This document shows, in pieces, positions 46,576 through 57,124 of a DNA stretch of 64,000 nucleotides. The stretch's first letter is position 1; each line of letters starts with the position of its first letter. Made by a program: the position numbers and the translations under genes. Origin of the DNA: Anisus vortex (lineage: Eukaryota; Mollusca; Gastropoda; Planorbidae); NCBI GenBank assembly GCA_949126835.1, contig OX421505.1, positions 5,772,587 through 5,836,586 of the forward strand, in the 5' to 3' direction. Below the pieces are notes generated by a model. It ran no database searches. It had not been told where the DNA came from and saw nothing but the letters and a program-made list of their open reading frames with translations.

Positions 46576-47471
46576 TTGTGCAGAAGCTGCTTACCCAAAG
46601 AAGAAGCGTACTTTAAATGACTACATGTTGTGACTAATGACAGCAGGAACCCTGTAAAAAGACTTTGAGCGCAGACACATTTTAGAAACATAACTTGTAA
46701 TGATCTATCGGAGATATAAATATTCAGTCAATCTATTGTAAATAATATTAACTAGACTATACCTACAAATGATTCTTACCTAAATTTTCCGTTGTAATTA
46801 GTAAAACTTGTAGCTTGGTGTAGTTTATAAAGACTTAAATATCTAGTAGACGTCGATTGAAGCTTTATTGTTCAAGACCAAACGTGTCTAATCTTGAAAA
46901 CCTTTTAGCAAAAAAAAACAATGTACACGTAAATGTATCTATAAATAGAAACACCTAATAGCTTAAGTCATGTTGTTTCAGACTGAGGCTAAGAGAACAC
47001 TATACAGGGTATCAATGACGTATTTCACATGTCAGCTGGAATGTGTTGTGATCCTCCTTCCCCCAACCGAATCTTCACAGTTGACTGAATCTAAACCAGT
47101 GTTTCTCAAACTGGAGTCCTCTGTCTCATTGAACGGTTCCTTGGCGACTGTAAACGGGTTACTTATAGCTAAGTAGTTTAAGAGCAACTGCAAGTTAATC
47201 ATTAATTAGTTTAGATATACTGTGTTTTGGGAGATTGACAAATTCCTCTGTATTTTTTATTATTAATAAACGTTTTTTTTTTTGGGGGGGGGGGGGGGGT
47301 TCTTTAGTTGCCGGTCATGTATGAGATTTAAAAAACAAATCCTTACCTACACCACCTTTTTGAAATGTTGTTATTGCGCAGTTATAATAAAACAAGTTAT
47401 TTTTAGTTTTCTTTAACTTCCTTCTAGAACCGCTTAGATAAACGTGCTAGAGAGAAGGGAGGGAGGGGGAG

Positions 47472-47703
47472 CACGTTTACCTGTCTGTCATTAAGTTTGT
47501 TCTCAGTAGAACTAAGTGTAAATTCATATAGAACATTTTAATTGTCTTTACACGATTTAATGTATATACATATATAAACATGATTATTATATAATCGAAC
47601 AGCTTGATAAAAATAAAATAAAAATTATAGAGGTGAACAGTCAAGCTCAATTTTTATAATCGCAAACATTGTAATTCACAGATAGACAAATTGATCTATA
47701 AAT

Positions 47704-47759
<56 letters not shown>

Positions 47760-48455
47760 GTATATATGTATATATATAATTCAAAATATTAATAGTTAGA
47801 AATGAATATAATTTATAAAAATGTACATAGTTTCTTCCAGGTTAAAATATATTAAGAATGTTCATAAATGTAGCATTTCAATTAGTGTTTCTTTATACTC
47901 CTATTATTGACTATTTATAAGTTTTTCTGCATTCTAAGACAGTTTAATGGGATAAATCTATACATAGATAATAAATCTATTGATATAAAAACATATTAAC
48001 AATAACTTACATCTAATTTCACTTAAAGTTTCACTGTACAATTTTGATAATTTCTTTTCTATGAATGTCGATGTAATTTATAAATTAATATTAAATATGT
48101 ATGAAATAAACGACCACTGCGTTGTTTCGATCGTCAACAAATGAATCACGTCAGCCGTTGTCTAGAAAGTCAATCGTAAAAATATCGTAAGCAGATAACG
48201 AGTAATAAATTGCATAGTTGAGATTTTTGTAAATCTAAAACTTGACCTTCACACAGACTCCCACCCCATCCCCCCCCCCCAAACCCGGCCGTACACACAC
48301 ATACTTCCTTTTTTCTACAAACACATTCTCATAGTCAATAAAAATATATAACCCTACTTTAAAACTATATTATTATATTTCAGTGCACTTCAACAACAAC
48401 AACAACAAAATTAGTTGTCTTGTTGTGAGATTTATTGAAGTATTCAATATAGTGT
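47472..48455. other. No recognisable gene
   Basis: AT-rich, with a (TA)n tract at 47705-47775 and C-runs near 48271-48280. Nothing coding recognised. Confidence 0.5.
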
Positions 48456-48993
48456 TAGTGCAGTTTTTCCCAACCTTCCTAATGACGCGACCCTGTAATA
48501 CCGCCCCTCATGTTGTGGCAACCCACAACCATAAAAATTAATTAATTTTGTCTCATTCTTAATATTGTAATTTGTTAAGGTTATGAATTGTAATATAAAT
48601 ATCCTGATATGCAGATTGTATTTTCATGGTTACAAATTAGAGTATATAGATTAATCACAAAAGCTAAATCTAATTCTATCCTTTTGAAATTATATTTTTA
48701 ATTAATGATTTACCATTCCCTATGGTTTTTATTGTGGTTTGTTTTAAACATATTTATTACTATCAAATGGAGGGGTGTATTCACAACAACCACAGATACA
48801 AATTGATAGACCAAACAGCATCCACACTAAGTTCCAATATATTAATGAAGTGTCTTTTTACTGCCATATTGTTGTTTTCTACATAGTAGCTGCACTCTGC
48901 ACATTTGCGACTGGTCCGCATAAGTAAATTATGGTACCAAACGTATGACATACATCAGTATTTGTACGGGAAGTTTGTGATGGGGGTGGCGCG

Positions 48994-49741
48994 ATGATGT
49001 CATCACACTGGGTACAACCATGTGGATGTATCTTCATGTCATCACACTGTGTACAACCATGTGGATGTATCTTCATGTCATCACACTGGGTACAACCATG
49101 TGGATGTATCTTCATGTCATCACACTGGGTACAACCATGTGGATGTATCTTCATGTCATCACACTGGGTACAACCATATGGATGTATCTTCATGTCATCA
49201 CACTGGGCACAACCATGTGGATGTATCTTCATGTCATCACACTGGGTACTAAAATGTGGATGTATCTTCATGTCATCACACTGTGTACAACCATGTGGAT
49301 GTATCTTCATGTCATCACACTGGGTACTAAAATGTGGATGTATCTTCATGTCATCACACTGTGTACAACCATGTGGATGTATCTTCATGTCATCACACTG
49401 GGTACTAAAATGTGGATGTATCTTCATGTCATCACACTGTGTACAACCATGTGGATGTATCTTCATGTCATCACACTGTGTACAACCATGTGGATGTATC
49501 TTCATGTCATCACACTGGGTACAACCATGTGGATGTGTCTTCATGTCATCACACTGTGTACAACCATGTGGATGTATCTTCATGTCATCACACTGGGTAC
49601 AACCATGTGGATGTATCTTCATGTCATCACACTGTGTACAACCATGTGGATGTATCTTCATGTCATCACACTGTGTACAACCATGTGGATGTATCTTCAT
49701 GTCATCACACTGGGTACAACCATGTGGATGTATCTTCATGT
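48994..49741. repeat. 39-bp minisatellite, left part (~19 copies)
   Basis: Unit atgtcatcacactgggtaca + accatgtggatgtatcttc, 39 bp = 13 codons, so several frames on both strands stay open (e.g. a 13-residue CxxC unit on the minus strand). Unit variants ggtaca/tgtaca and ctaaaa alternate. The array is cut by the LTR element at 49742 and continues at 56087. Confidence 0.97.
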
Positions 49742-50367
49742 TGTTACGAATCTCGGTCATAAATGAATGACGTAGTAAGGCATTGACCTCTTAACAAGTG
49801 CGTATCAGAGTCCAAAGCGACCAAGGTTTGACCTTTATGCCCTGAGGGCAGTTTAAATAAAATAATTCGTTCAAAATCCCGTGGAAATTGGGGGATAATT
49901 CTGGATCGTAGTAATTATAGAGAAAGAGGTTAAAATGCGTATTAAGACCCTGTAGAATCTTCGATGATCGTTTTCTTTGTAAAGTCCCGACCTCCTTTAA
50001 GTTAGTTCAGTTTAAACGTTTGTAGAGTGAAGTCGCTATATTCATACATGTACATATAATGCCATTTTATTGATACTTATGTTGCCACCAGTTGATGAAG
50101 TTTATTGATCGTTTATATTGAGTCTACAATTTAAATAAAATTGTTTATTCAACAACTGGAGTTGTTTGATCTATCGTTGTTGAGAAAGGTGTTGAAGATA
50201 ATTATCACGAATATAACTACATTACTGCATAGACCTGTCAGTCAAGGAACCCCTAGCTTGGGCTACAGATTAGCAGAATCTAGAGACTTCTAATAAAGAT
50301 ACAACTATATTCATTGAATCCGATTTAACGAGTCGTAATAATAGTCATCATAAAGAGGTCCATAACA
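49742..50367 (+). repeat. 5' LTR
   Basis: TGTTACGAAT...CCATAACA, 626 bp, no difference from 55461-56086 seen on reading. Contains aataaa strings (e.g. near 49856 and 50133). The sequence after it (gtttgcgggcttgcg) does not start with TGG, so the primer-binding site is not recognised. Confidence 0.95.
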
Positions 50368-50540
50368 GTTTGCGGGCTTGCGTCCGATATAGTTGTATAG
50401 TGAAGCATATATTCAAGTTGTGTTGTGTTGTGTGTTGAAGCCGTGACCTACTGAGCAAGCCTAATAACGCTGAATTCATTCTTCCGATTGGAAAAACGTA
50501 AGTTGGAAATTTACCACTTTATAAATCTCTTAACTAAAGA

Positions 50541-53291
50541 ATGGAATTTATTGAAAATCCAGAAGAAGAAGTTCTGAAAACTTTATCAATAAAGAAGTTA
50601 AAAGAGATCGCTGAGATCTTAAAGATAGAAGTTACTGAAACTACACCATCGAGGACTGTGTTGACACAGCAGATAAAAGATGTGTTGATTGCGAGTGGAA
50701 AGTTGAAAGTAGAATCAAGCGCGGAGGGATATCAAGTTGAAGGTCAGACGTCGAAATCTATGTCAGAACAGTTTAGATTTCAGTTAGAAATCAAACGGAT
50801 GGAAATGGAGATGGAACAAAAACGTTTTGAGATGGAAGAAAAACGTCTTGAGATGGAAGATAAGAAAAGTCAAAGAGAAAGTCAAGAAAGAATAGAACTG
50901 GCGAAGATAGGAGCTACTAAAAAAGAATCTCATAATGATGTAGAGATGGCCAGATGGAAAAAGCTAGTCCCTACCTACATTGATAAAGAAAGTGAAATAG
51001 CTAATTTCTTCCAGACCTTTGAAATTTCTTGCAGAGATTTTAAGTTCCCAGAAGATAAATGGGGAATATTAGTCAGAACAGCTTTTACTCAGGGAAGGGC
51101 AAGAGATTGTGTTCTATTGTTAAAAGAGGAGAATTTAAATGATTATGAAATCATTAAAGATACTGTACTTAAAGCCTATAACCAAATACCGGAAAGTTAT
51201 CGGAAAAGGTTCCGTCAGTACACAATGTCCCCTTACCAAACACACTTAGACTTCCTTCGAGCAGAAGAAAAGCTAATGGATCAGTGGATAAAATCCAGAA
51301 ATATCTCCACATTAAAAGAAATGAAAGATATCATTCTCTTAGAGGATTTTATTAACAAAGTGAGGCCGGATATAAGAATGTATTTATCCGAGCGTGATAT
51401 CACTGACCCACATAAGGCTGCTGATTTAGCTGAACAGTACACATTGTGTCATAGGACAGCTGATGGAAAGAATGTTAATAGGCCACAACGGCCAGCAGAA
51501 AACACACAACAACAACATCGTGAAAAAGAGCATTTTGTGAAACAAAATGATGTTAATAAAAAACCTATCAACAAAAACGTCCAATGTACTTTTTGTAAAA
51601 GGACAGGACATAGCATAGAAGACTGTTGGAGTATACGAAGCAACAAAAGACCTAACAAAGTGGTAATGTGCACTAGCCATAAACCAATACAGAATGTACA
51701 AGAAAGCGAAAATACAAACGAACTGAATTCGAAGAAAGATTATTCTAAACCAGAAACACTGAGGGTGGATTTGCCTGAGAGCAAAAGTCAGAAGGTAGAG
51801 AAATCTACAACTGAAGATAATGAGGATAAATATCCTGATTATAAATACAGAATGGCTACTATTGGATTAATTGTCCAAGTCCACAGAGACGAAAAAGTAG
51901 ACCAAAGTATTTTTGACTCGAACAAGAGTCTGAAGTCATCGAAAGATGAAACAACACCCGAAAGTCATGGTCAAGGGAAGAATAAAATTGACACAGAGAC
52001 CCTGTGCAGTTTTCAACGGTTCATTAGTGAAGGTTGTGTGGCCTTACAAAAGGAAGGACCACTGAAGTCCGTAAGAATATTACGAGACACAGGAGCATCA
52101 TTAACACTGCTGCTTAAAGATGTATTACCATTAAATGATAATACATTGACAGGACAGACTGTCCTATTGAGAGGTTTTGAATGGAAAGAAGAAATACCTC
52201 TACATAGGATATACCTCTCATCTGACTTGGTGACAGGATATGTGACAGTTGGAGTAATATCAAAACTTCCTGTTGAGGGCATATCCGTTATCCTAGCAAA
52301 TGATTTGGCGAAAGGGAGGGTGAGACCTGAACTGATTGTGAAGGAAAATCCAGACCCTAGTCCTATTGTGGAGACAGGAAAAGAAAAAGAACTTTATCCT
52401 GTAGGTGATGTCATAAATGGTATGACACCACAGAAAAAGAAAGAAGAAACTATCTCACAAGAAAAGAAAAATAAAGAAGAAATTCTCCCACGAGAGAAGA
52501 AAGGGGAAGAAGAAGTGGAACTTGATACTACTATTTTCTCCATGATTGAAGATTGTCCGAAAGGAAATGAACAATCAAAGAAGTCATCACAAAATGAATT
52601 GACTGCTGAACAGAAAGTAGACCCAGAGTTGCTACAGTTGCATGAGAAAGCTGTCGACGAGAAAGAAAATCCTACTACTGATGTCTATGAACAGATAGAC
52701 CACAGCATAAACAAACAACAATGCAAACCTGCAGTTGCCGGTACAGATGAAGATTGGAGGAGCATCACTGAAGAAACGAGTGCGGAGAGCTGGACCGAAA
52801 CTACCAAAAGCTATGGGTTACCACAATCCATACCGACAGATCGAGGGACCAACTTCGCCCCGGAACTCTTCAATCCAGTCCTAAAGAACTTATGCCTGGA
52901 GCATGAGGTGACAACTGAATCCTATCCGGAAAGTCGAGGAGCCTATGGACCAATCTTTGGACCCACTGTCCGAGGACCACTCAAACTACTTCCAGAGGAA
53001 TGGCAGACCGAATTGGATCTCCTTGGGCTGAGCAAGTACCTAGATAAGTACATATATTTTTTGTCTGACATAACTGTGTTTGTTAGAAAAAAATTGTACA
53101 CTGCTCACATGCAGATGCCATTGTTGTGTGATGAAAGAAAGGCAAAAATATTATATCATTTGAAAATGATAAAGCCTTACCTTCTGAAAACAATTGGAAT
53201 AAGCTGGATGTTGTTAACATTGTTACTCTTATTTGTAAAATTCATGCCTGGAGTACAGGATGAATTGAATGACAAATTCACTGATAGCTAG
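50541..53291 (+). CDS. Gag-protease-integrase remnant polyprotein of the LTR element
   Basis: 916 residues. N-terminal helical region with a long charged coiled coil (about 75-120, repeated E/K/R-M-E). Gag capsid-like domain about 125-310 (WKKLVPTYIDKE, FFQTFEISCRDF, YRKRFRQY). CCHC zinc knuckle at 349-362 (C-x2-C-x4-H-x4-C). Low-complexity linker. Aspartic protease with RDTGAS, catalytic Asp516. A Lys/Glu-rich linker follows. The pre-RT linker (ELTAEQKVDPEL) is joined directly to integrase scraps: YGLPQSIPTDRGTNF (Asp767), YPESRGA, then FGPTVRGPLKLL. RT, RNase H and parts of integrase were lost by at least two deletions that preserved the frame. The C-terminus ends in a hydrophobic stretch (about 885-900). 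Start: first ATG, 174 bp after the LTR. It probably still makes Gag particles; replication would depend on a helper copy (inference). Confidence 0.9.
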   Translation: MEFIENPEEEVLKTLSIKKLKEIAEILKIEVTETTPSRTVLTQQIKDVLIASGKLKVESSAEGYQVEGQTSKSMSEQFRFQLEIKRMEMEMEQKRFEMEEKRLEMEDKKSQRESQERIELAKIGATKKESHNDVEMARWKKLVPTYIDKESEIANFFQTFEISCRDFKFPEDKWGILVRTAFTQGRARDCVLLLKEENLNDYEIIKDTVLKAYNQIPESYRKRFRQYTMSPYQTHLDFLRAEEKLMDQWIKSRNISTLKEMKDIILLEDFINKVRPDIRMYLSERDITDPHKAADLAEQYTLCHRTADGKNVNRPQRPAENTQQQHREKEHFVKQNDVNKKPINKNVQCTFCKRTGHSIEDCWSIRSNKRPNKVVMCTSHKPIQNVQESENTNELNSKKDYSKPETLRVDLPESKSQKVEKSTTEDNEDKYPDYKYRMATIGLIVQVHRDEKVDQSIFDSNKSLKSSKDETTPESHGQGKNKIDTETLCSFQRFISEGCVALQKEGPLKSVRILRDTGASLTLLLKDVLPLNDNTLTGQTVLLRGFEWKEEIPLHRIYLSSDLVTGYVTVGVISKLPVEGISVILANDLAKGRVRPELIVKENPDPSPIVETGKEKELYPVGDVINGMTPQKKKEETISQEKKNKEEILPREKKGEEEVELDTTIFSMIEDCPKGNEQSKKSSQNELTAEQKVDPELLQLHEKAVDEKENPTTDVYEQIDHSINKQQCKPAVAGTDEDWRSITEETSAESWTETTKSYGLPQSIPTDRGTNFAPELFNPVLKNLCLEHEVTTESYPESRGAYGPIFGPTVRGPLKLLPEEWQTELDLLGLSKYLDKYIYFLSDITVFVRKKLYTAHMQMPLLCDERKAKILYHLKMIKPYLLKTIGISWMLLTLLLLFVKFMPGVQDELNDKFTDS

Positions 53292-54789
53292 TTACCAAAC
53301 TTACTATTTTAAAACTAAATCCCTTACTTGTGATGAAAAAGGAATGAGTAAAAGTATTGTTAGATTAAATATCATTATAGTGTGATATTTCTAAACAAAC
53401 TTGTTAGGTTGAGCATTTAAAATAATTGCTATAAGAGAAAAAGATCAGTTTTATCCGCAGAATTGGTTTCTAAATCAGAGGACATTATAAATGTGGACTG
53501 ATTATAAGATATGTTTGAGAATCTCTGGAAATGATAATTGAAACATTTGGCAGAGAGGATAATCTGATTGATAAAGATGTAAATGATTTTAAGAAAAGAG
53601 AATATTCTATCACTAAAGTATTGAGAAATGTTTTATGATTGTACTATGGAAAAAATTTTATCATGTACTGTTGTTGAAATATTGCACTGAGTCAAGATGC
53701 AAATTTCTTCTATGTGAATTTATTCATTTGTTCTATTATCATTGAATGTATGATAATGAAGGGTAAAAATAGTTGCTGCAAGACAGAACTATGACTAACA
53801 AGAATTCCAAGAAATGTATTATATATGATTTTTCACTTTTAGGATACTGTTACATGAAAAGCAGACCAAAAGTAGACACTAATAAAACTTTGTAATCCTT
53901 AGGTTGTAAAAATTTAGGATGTGCCACTGACTTGACACTGTAAACCAGAATGATTGAGAATTTCATGGTTGAAAATTTATAATGTTGACACACCAATGTT
54001 CAACAAATGTATTATTAATTAAGGATTTCATGTCAAGATTGTAAAACTAATCTATTTTTTTTTGTATTAGTTAAAATAGATTGAATGAATTGTACCGACA
54101 ATCAAAAGATTGGGTAGACCTGAACACTGTGAAGTAACAGAGGAACCTAGAATCTATGAATAATGAATAAAACCTTTTGTGGAAAATGGAAAAGAGCAAT
54201 GTACCCCACTGAAAAGATTGGAAATGGAATGTTTTACCACACCAGTCAAAACAGCAGTTTGTTTTGTACATAAATTGTTACATTGATTTCGCTATGAAAA
54301 AAAATTAATAGTAGCCTATGCTTAACTTTTCTACTTCAATAATATTGTATTTAATGTAATCTAAAGAAAATAAGTACTTACTGTGTAGTACTAAGATTGT
54401 ATGAAGATAATATAACTTGTTTTAATTGATAGTTAATTAAGTAAATTAACCAAATTTGTTTAAGTAAATCCATGATTGTCTGAATGTTTCAATTTAACCT
54501 GCTACGATGTGAACTCTTTTAAAAAAGAAAATAATGACGTCGAAAGGTCATGGTAAAATGAGAAATTGAATTATTTTTAATGAAATTGTCTATAAACTAT
54601 TTTAATTCGTGAACAGACTATGTTTAATGTTCTCAAAATAATATAAATGAATTTGATTTTGAGAGGATAGATGTTAAAGAATGCTCATTTAATACGATAA
54701 CTATTTAATCGCGTAGCAATATTTTTTTGACCTAGGCTGTGATGAGGTAAATTTGCATAGCGATGTCAACATTGTTAAAATCAATTGAG

Positions 54790-54828
<39 letters not shown>

Positions 54829-55460
54829 CGGAATTGACCTCAATCTGTTGTCTCGCCACAGACAGTTGTCTAATGTGTTAGTCAGCCTACAGGCTTAAAA
54901 AAATACTGTCTACACGAGCAATAATGTTTGTAACGTGTAATTAGGTCAGGTCTAGTAGTATTTTTTTCATCAAGAGCGTTTGTTTTTTTCTGCTTATAAA
55001 AAAATAAGTCGTGTCTGAATAGACATTAAGTGATTTTTCTTTTGTTGTATAATTACAAATTGTAAAAGATATTAGTTTATAATTAAATGGACGAGAGAGT
55101 TTTTATTAACGTGGAATGTTCATGTAATAGAAGTTATGAACTTGTATTATATTATAGCTATTAAGAATGATTATGTATTTTTCTTGTATACAAGATTTAG
55201 ATAAACAATTTAATTGTCCATTGTTTTGAATTAAAAATTGAATGATTGAATGACTATAGTTAAGCCATTTGATAAGATGAATTTATATTGCATATATTAT
55301 TATGTTATTGTTATCAGTTCGATTGAATTATTGGGATCGCCAATTGAACTGTATTGTTTTTCCCGGAATATTTTCTTTTATAATTATTCCTTAAAATTAA
55401 CATTTTTCGTATGGTTAAAATGTAAAGGAAATAATTATAAAGCTTTAGAAGGGGGGGGGA
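53292..55460 (+). other. Non-coding 3' region of the LTR element
   Basis: About 2.2 kb, AT-rich, with a (GA)n tract at 54793-54823. No env- or pol-like reading frame is recognised; the 79-codon ORF at 55250 runs into the LTR. A polypurine tract of A and G lies at 55448-55460. Confidence 0.7.
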
Positions 55461-56086
55461 TGTTACGAATCTCGGTCATAAATGAATGACGTAGTAAGGC
55501 ATTGACCTCTTAACAAGTGCGTATCAGAGTCCAAAGCGACCAAGGTTTGACCTTTATGCCCTGAGGGCAGTTTAAATAAAATAATTCGTTCAAAATCCCG
55601 TGGAAATTGGGGGATAATTCTGGATCGTAGTAATTATAGAGAAAGAGGTTAAAATGCGTATTAAGACCCTGTAGAATCTTCGATGATCGTTTTCTTTGTA
55701 AAGTCCCGACCTCCTTTAAGTTAGTTCAGTTTAAACGTTTGTAGAGTGAAGTCGCTATATTCATACATGTACATATAATGCCATTTTATTGATACTTATG
55801 TTGCCACCAGTTGATGAAGTTTATTGATCGTTTATATTGAGTCTACAATTTAAATAAAATTGTTTATTCAACAACTGGAGTTGTTTGATCTATCGTTGTT
55901 GAGAAAGGTGTTGAAGATAATTATCACGAATATAACTACATTACTGCATAGACCTGTCAGTCAAGGAACCCCTAGCTTGGGCTACAGATTAGCAGAATCT
56001 AGAGACTTCTAATAAAGATACAACTATATTCATTGAATCCGATTTAACGAGTCGTAATAATAGTCATCATAAAGAGGTCCATAACA
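55461..56086 (+). repeat. 3' LTR
   Basis: 626 bp, same sequence as 49742-50367 as far as I can read. Preceded by the polypurine tract and followed by the ATGT duplication. Confidence 0.95.
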
Positions 56087-56400
56087 ATGTCATCACACTG
56101 TGTACAACCATGTGGATGTATCTTCATGTCATCACACTGGGTCCAACCATGTGGATGTATCTTCATGTCATCACACTGGGTACAACCATGTGGATGTATC
56201 TTCATGTCATCACACTGTGTACAACCATGTGGATGTATCTTCATGTCATCACACTGGGTACAACCATGTGGATGTATCTTCATGTCATCACACTGTGTAC
56301 AACCATGTGGATGTATCTTCATGTCATCACACTGTGTACAACCATGTGGATGTATCTTCATGTCATCACACTTGGTACTAGTATATGGATGTATCTGTGT
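56087..56400. repeat. 39-bp minisatellite, right part (~8 copies)
   Basis: Continuation of the array at 48994-49741 on the other side of the LTR element. The last unit (56366-56400) is diverged (ttggtactagtatatgg). Long ORFs in three plus frames and one minus frame are repeat artefacts. Confidence 0.95.
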
Positions 56401-57120
56401 GTAGGCGGACCCGCTTGGAGACGGATAGATGGCCATGTCTTGGTTCCTAAGAGCAAAGAAAATGTGTTTTCTGATCGTCATTGGCGACCCCCGTGAAATG
56501 ATGGTTCGATGTCCAAAGGGGTCGAGACACACATGTTGGGAACCACTGATGTAATTGTTGATGTTTACACTGTAAAACATCATCACCGAAACAAATATAC
56601 TTGCACACATACACACACAAATACACATATATACACACATACACACACCAACAAGAGGGTCTACAACGATTGCAAAAACATCATTTAGAAATTGAAATTT
56701 AAAATTAGATTTTGTAATAATTTAAATTCAAATTTTTAGTTAAATTTCAGCGTTATTTTCCCCCTTTGTTGACCACCCTCTATAGCGACTTGTAAACCCC
56801 CCCCCCCAATACACCCTCATGCAAAGTCGTCTATTCGCCCCCCCCCCCCCTCTCCCTTTATGTATCGCGTATACTGTTTTATGACTTTCTGCGTCCATAT
56901 ATAAGACCGTTGGAGACATAACGGGATATCATTAACTGAAACTTTTTACAAAAATAAATATACAAAGAAGAAAATTGGACCGAGACCTAAATAAAAAGTA
57001 GGTGTTTATAAAGTGTGCTTGTATGTGTGTGTGTGGTAAGGTTGGGGGAGGGGTTAGGGTTTGAGAGTACACATATATTGCGAAAATAAGATATAAAAAG
57101 GGATCAATGGGGAGATGGGG
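56401..57120. other. Right hAT-like end and unassigned sequence
   Basis: Contains the right hAT-like end (to 56548), a (CA)-rich tract at 56605-56650, and C-runs at 56798-56806 and 56838-56850. No genes recognised. Confidence 0.45.
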
Positions 57121-57124
57121 CGAA

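Larger units (their letters stand above)
44735..47470 (+). repeat. Decayed Gypsy-related segment B (sister of 11395-15730)
   Basis: Shares the whole order of landmarks with segment A: gcgtagcca minisatellite, tatggcaatataaagttg, gcagatgttgtaaaaacctcatcaa, decayed protease, gtttctcaaactggagtcc, gaacggttccttggcgac, acttccttctagaa. Unlike A it lacks the hAT and the 650-bp insertion but carries its own insertion at 45426-46387. Confidence 0.7.
49742..56086 (+). mobile_element. LTR retrotransposon (Gypsy/Metaviridae-like), full length but pol-deleted
   Basis: Two 626-bp LTRs flank a 5093-bp interior. Target duplication ATGT at 49738-49741 and 56087-56090, within the 39-bp minisatellite. The interior holds one long ORF (50541-53291) encoding Gag, zinc knuckle, protease and integrase scraps, then about 2.2 kb without genes and a purine tract (gaaggggggggga) directly before the 3' LTR. 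Reverse transcriptase and RNase H are missing. The LTRs read identical by eye, so the insertion is recent and must have been driven by enzymes from another copy. Confidence 0.95.
48461..56548. mobile_element. Putative non-autonomous hAT bracketing a minisatellite
   Basis: Left end cagtttttcccaacct...cgcgaccc (48461) and minus-strand right end cagtggttcccaacatg...tcgacccc (56548 inward) are similar inverted ends of the 'CAGTGGTTCCCAAC' hAT type. Between them lie the 39-bp minisatellite and, inside that, the LTR retrotransposon. A clean 8-bp target duplication is not visible (tgttagtg vs tgtaattg at best), so the pairing of the two ends is tentative. Confidence 0.45.

Noticed and set aside
48879..49770. 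ORFs of 248-293 codons on both strands with CxxC units
   Set aside because: Several frames open at once because the 39-bp unit is a multiple of three; no unique sequence of protein character at either end. Kept as a repeat.
51426..52282. Minus-strand ORFs under the Gag-protease ORF
   Set aside because: Shadow frames of the plus-strand coding sequence.
49742..56086. Possible infectious retrovirus-like element with an envelope gene
   Set aside because: No envelope-like frame in the 2.2-kb 3' region, and RT is absent; only a short hydrophobic C-terminal stretch exists.
56044..56646. 200-codon minus-strand ORF
   Set aside because: Combines the minisatellite, LTR end and CA-rich flank; not a gene.
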